A DNA stretch of 64,000 nt from Gordonia insulae. Lineage in GTDB: Bacteria; Actinomycetota; Actinomycetes; Mycobacteriales; Mycobacteriaceae. Below are positions 63,397-64,000 of this stretch, one piece after another. Where the stretch lies: NCBI RefSeq assembly GCF_003855095.1, contig NZ_CP033972.1:1488001-1552000 (forward strand), written 5' to 3'. The translations under genes and the position numbers were made by a program. A model generated the notes under the pieces. It searched no databases. It had not been told where the DNA came from and worked only from the letters and a program-made list of their open reading frames with translations. Positions within the stretch are counted from its first letter, which is position 1; each line of letters begins with the position of its first letter.

Positions 63397-64000
63397 GTGC
63401 CAAGTCCCTCTGCGAACAGTATTTCCAAGGTCCTCATCGCCAACCGCGGCGAGATCGCCGTGCGCGTCATCCGGGCCGCCCGAGATGCCGGTATCCCCAG
63501 CGTCGCCGTCTATGCCGAGCCGGACGCCGAGGCGCTGTTCGTCAAACTCGCCGACGAGGCATTCGCCCTCGGCGGACAGACCTCCGCAGAGTCGTACCTG
63601 GTGTTCGACAAGATCCTCGACGCCGCCGCCAAGTCGGGCGCCAACGCCGTTCATCCCGGATACGGCTTCCTCTCCGAGAACGGCGACTTCGCGCAGGCCG
63701 TCATCGACGCGGGCCTGATCTGGATCGGACCGTCCCCGCAGTCGATCCGCGACCTCGGTGACAAGGTCACCGCGCGCCACATCGCACTCAAGGCCAACGC
63801 GCCGATGGCTCCCGGCACCAAGGACCCCGTCAAGAACGCCGACGAGGTCGTCGCATTCGCCGAGGAACACGGCGTGCCCGTTGCGATCAAGGCGGCGTTC
63901 GGCGGCGGCGGCCGCGGCATGAAGGTCGCCTACACCATCGAGGAGATCCCGCACCTGTTCGAGTCGGCCACCCGCGAGGCGGTCGCCGCGTTCGGTCGCG
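63397..64000 (+). CDS. accA3: Acyl-CoA carboxylase alpha subunit AccA3 (3' end off window)
   Basis: Begins GTG 63397 with AGGAG upstream ([20 protein letters not shown]). About 201 residues are visible: the biotin-carboxylase N-terminal domain with [55 protein letters not shown] and the ATP-grasp glycine loop [10 protein letters not shown]. It carboxylates biotin and works with AccD5 and AccE encoded upstream. The C-terminal biotin carrier lies beyond the window. Confidence 0.93.
   Translation, partial: MPSPSANSISKVLIANRGEIAVRVIRAARDAGIPSVAVYAEPDAEALFVKLADEAFALGGQTSAESYLVFDKILDAAAKSGANAVHPGYGFLSENGDFAQAVIDAGLIWIGPSPQSIRDLGDKVTARHIALKANAPMAPGTKDPVKNADEVVAFAEEHGVPVAIKAAFGGGGRGMKVAYTIEEIPHLFESATREAVAAFGR

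Noticed and set aside
1..64000. CRISPR arrays, tRNA or rRNA genes
   Set aside because: No regularly spaced repeats and no cloverleaf or rRNA sequence were noticed by eye; the element is not inserted in a tRNA gene.

Overview
The window comes from a high-GC actinomycete of the order Mycobacteriales, most likely Gordonia or a close relative (genus inferred, not proven). The gene order, compared from memory, follows two Mycobacterium tuberculosis blocks. Positions 1333-19685 match the Rv1220c-Rv1239c neighbourhood (corA, sugC-sugB-sugA-lpqY, general-stress protein, MgtE-like, DUF1003, lytic transglycosylase, mrp, tatB, htrA, rseA, sigE, methyltransferase). Positions 19714-64000 match Rv3264c-Rv3285 (manB, wbbL, rmlD, LCP ligase, TIGR03089, then purE/purK, gtrA, PH protein, birA, accD5-accE-maf, sseA, sufE-like, accA3). 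Many genes start at or within a few bases of the expected +1 of a TANNNT -10 hexamer, the leaderless pattern common in this order.

Layout. 1-5079: end of a binding lipoprotein gene, a MarC protein, a corA gene broken by an apparent one-base frameshift, a SUFU-domain protein, a coupled metallophosphoesterase/ParB-like pair and a deaminase. 5060-9725: trehalose importer LpqY-SugABC. 9913-19685: envelope-stress and magnesium genes ending in the sigE-rseA-htrA-tatB operon. 19714-25795: cell-wall linker and anchoring genes. 25879-28531: small accessory enzymes.

28584-39835: a DUF222/HNH (13E12-type) gene is split by a 9,695-bp integrated element (about 29868-39564). The element resembles the M. 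tuberculosis phiRv1 prophage-like element: it carries a large serine integrase, a small directionality-factor candidate, a primase-polymerase/RecA-like ATPase, a WhiB protein, a scaffold-like protein, a major capsid protein and an HNH nuclease. No portal, terminase or tail gene was seen, so it looks like a phage satellite. Removing it at a 2-bp CA core rejoins the host gene in frame, and both reconstructed attP and attB are dyad-symmetric about that CA. Near attL it carries an unrecognised 417-residue protein and two small ORFs that look like cargo.

39868-64000: the conserved purE-accA3 block, interrupted by lineage-specific genes. These are a single protein fusing a polysaccharide-type flippase to an NRPS-like adenylation-carrier-thioesterase module (45113-49153), a WS/DGAT- or PapA-like protein joined to maf, a secreted antigen-85-like esterase, and four paralogous PapA-like acyltransferases threaded around sseA and the sufE-like gene. 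Iron-box (IdeR/DtxR)-like dyads lie upstream of both the fusion gene and the esterase. Together with the adjacent acyl-CoA carboxylase genes, this suggests an undescribed, possibly iron-responsive system that makes and exports a multiply acylated surface lipid or small molecule; that functional reading is inference.
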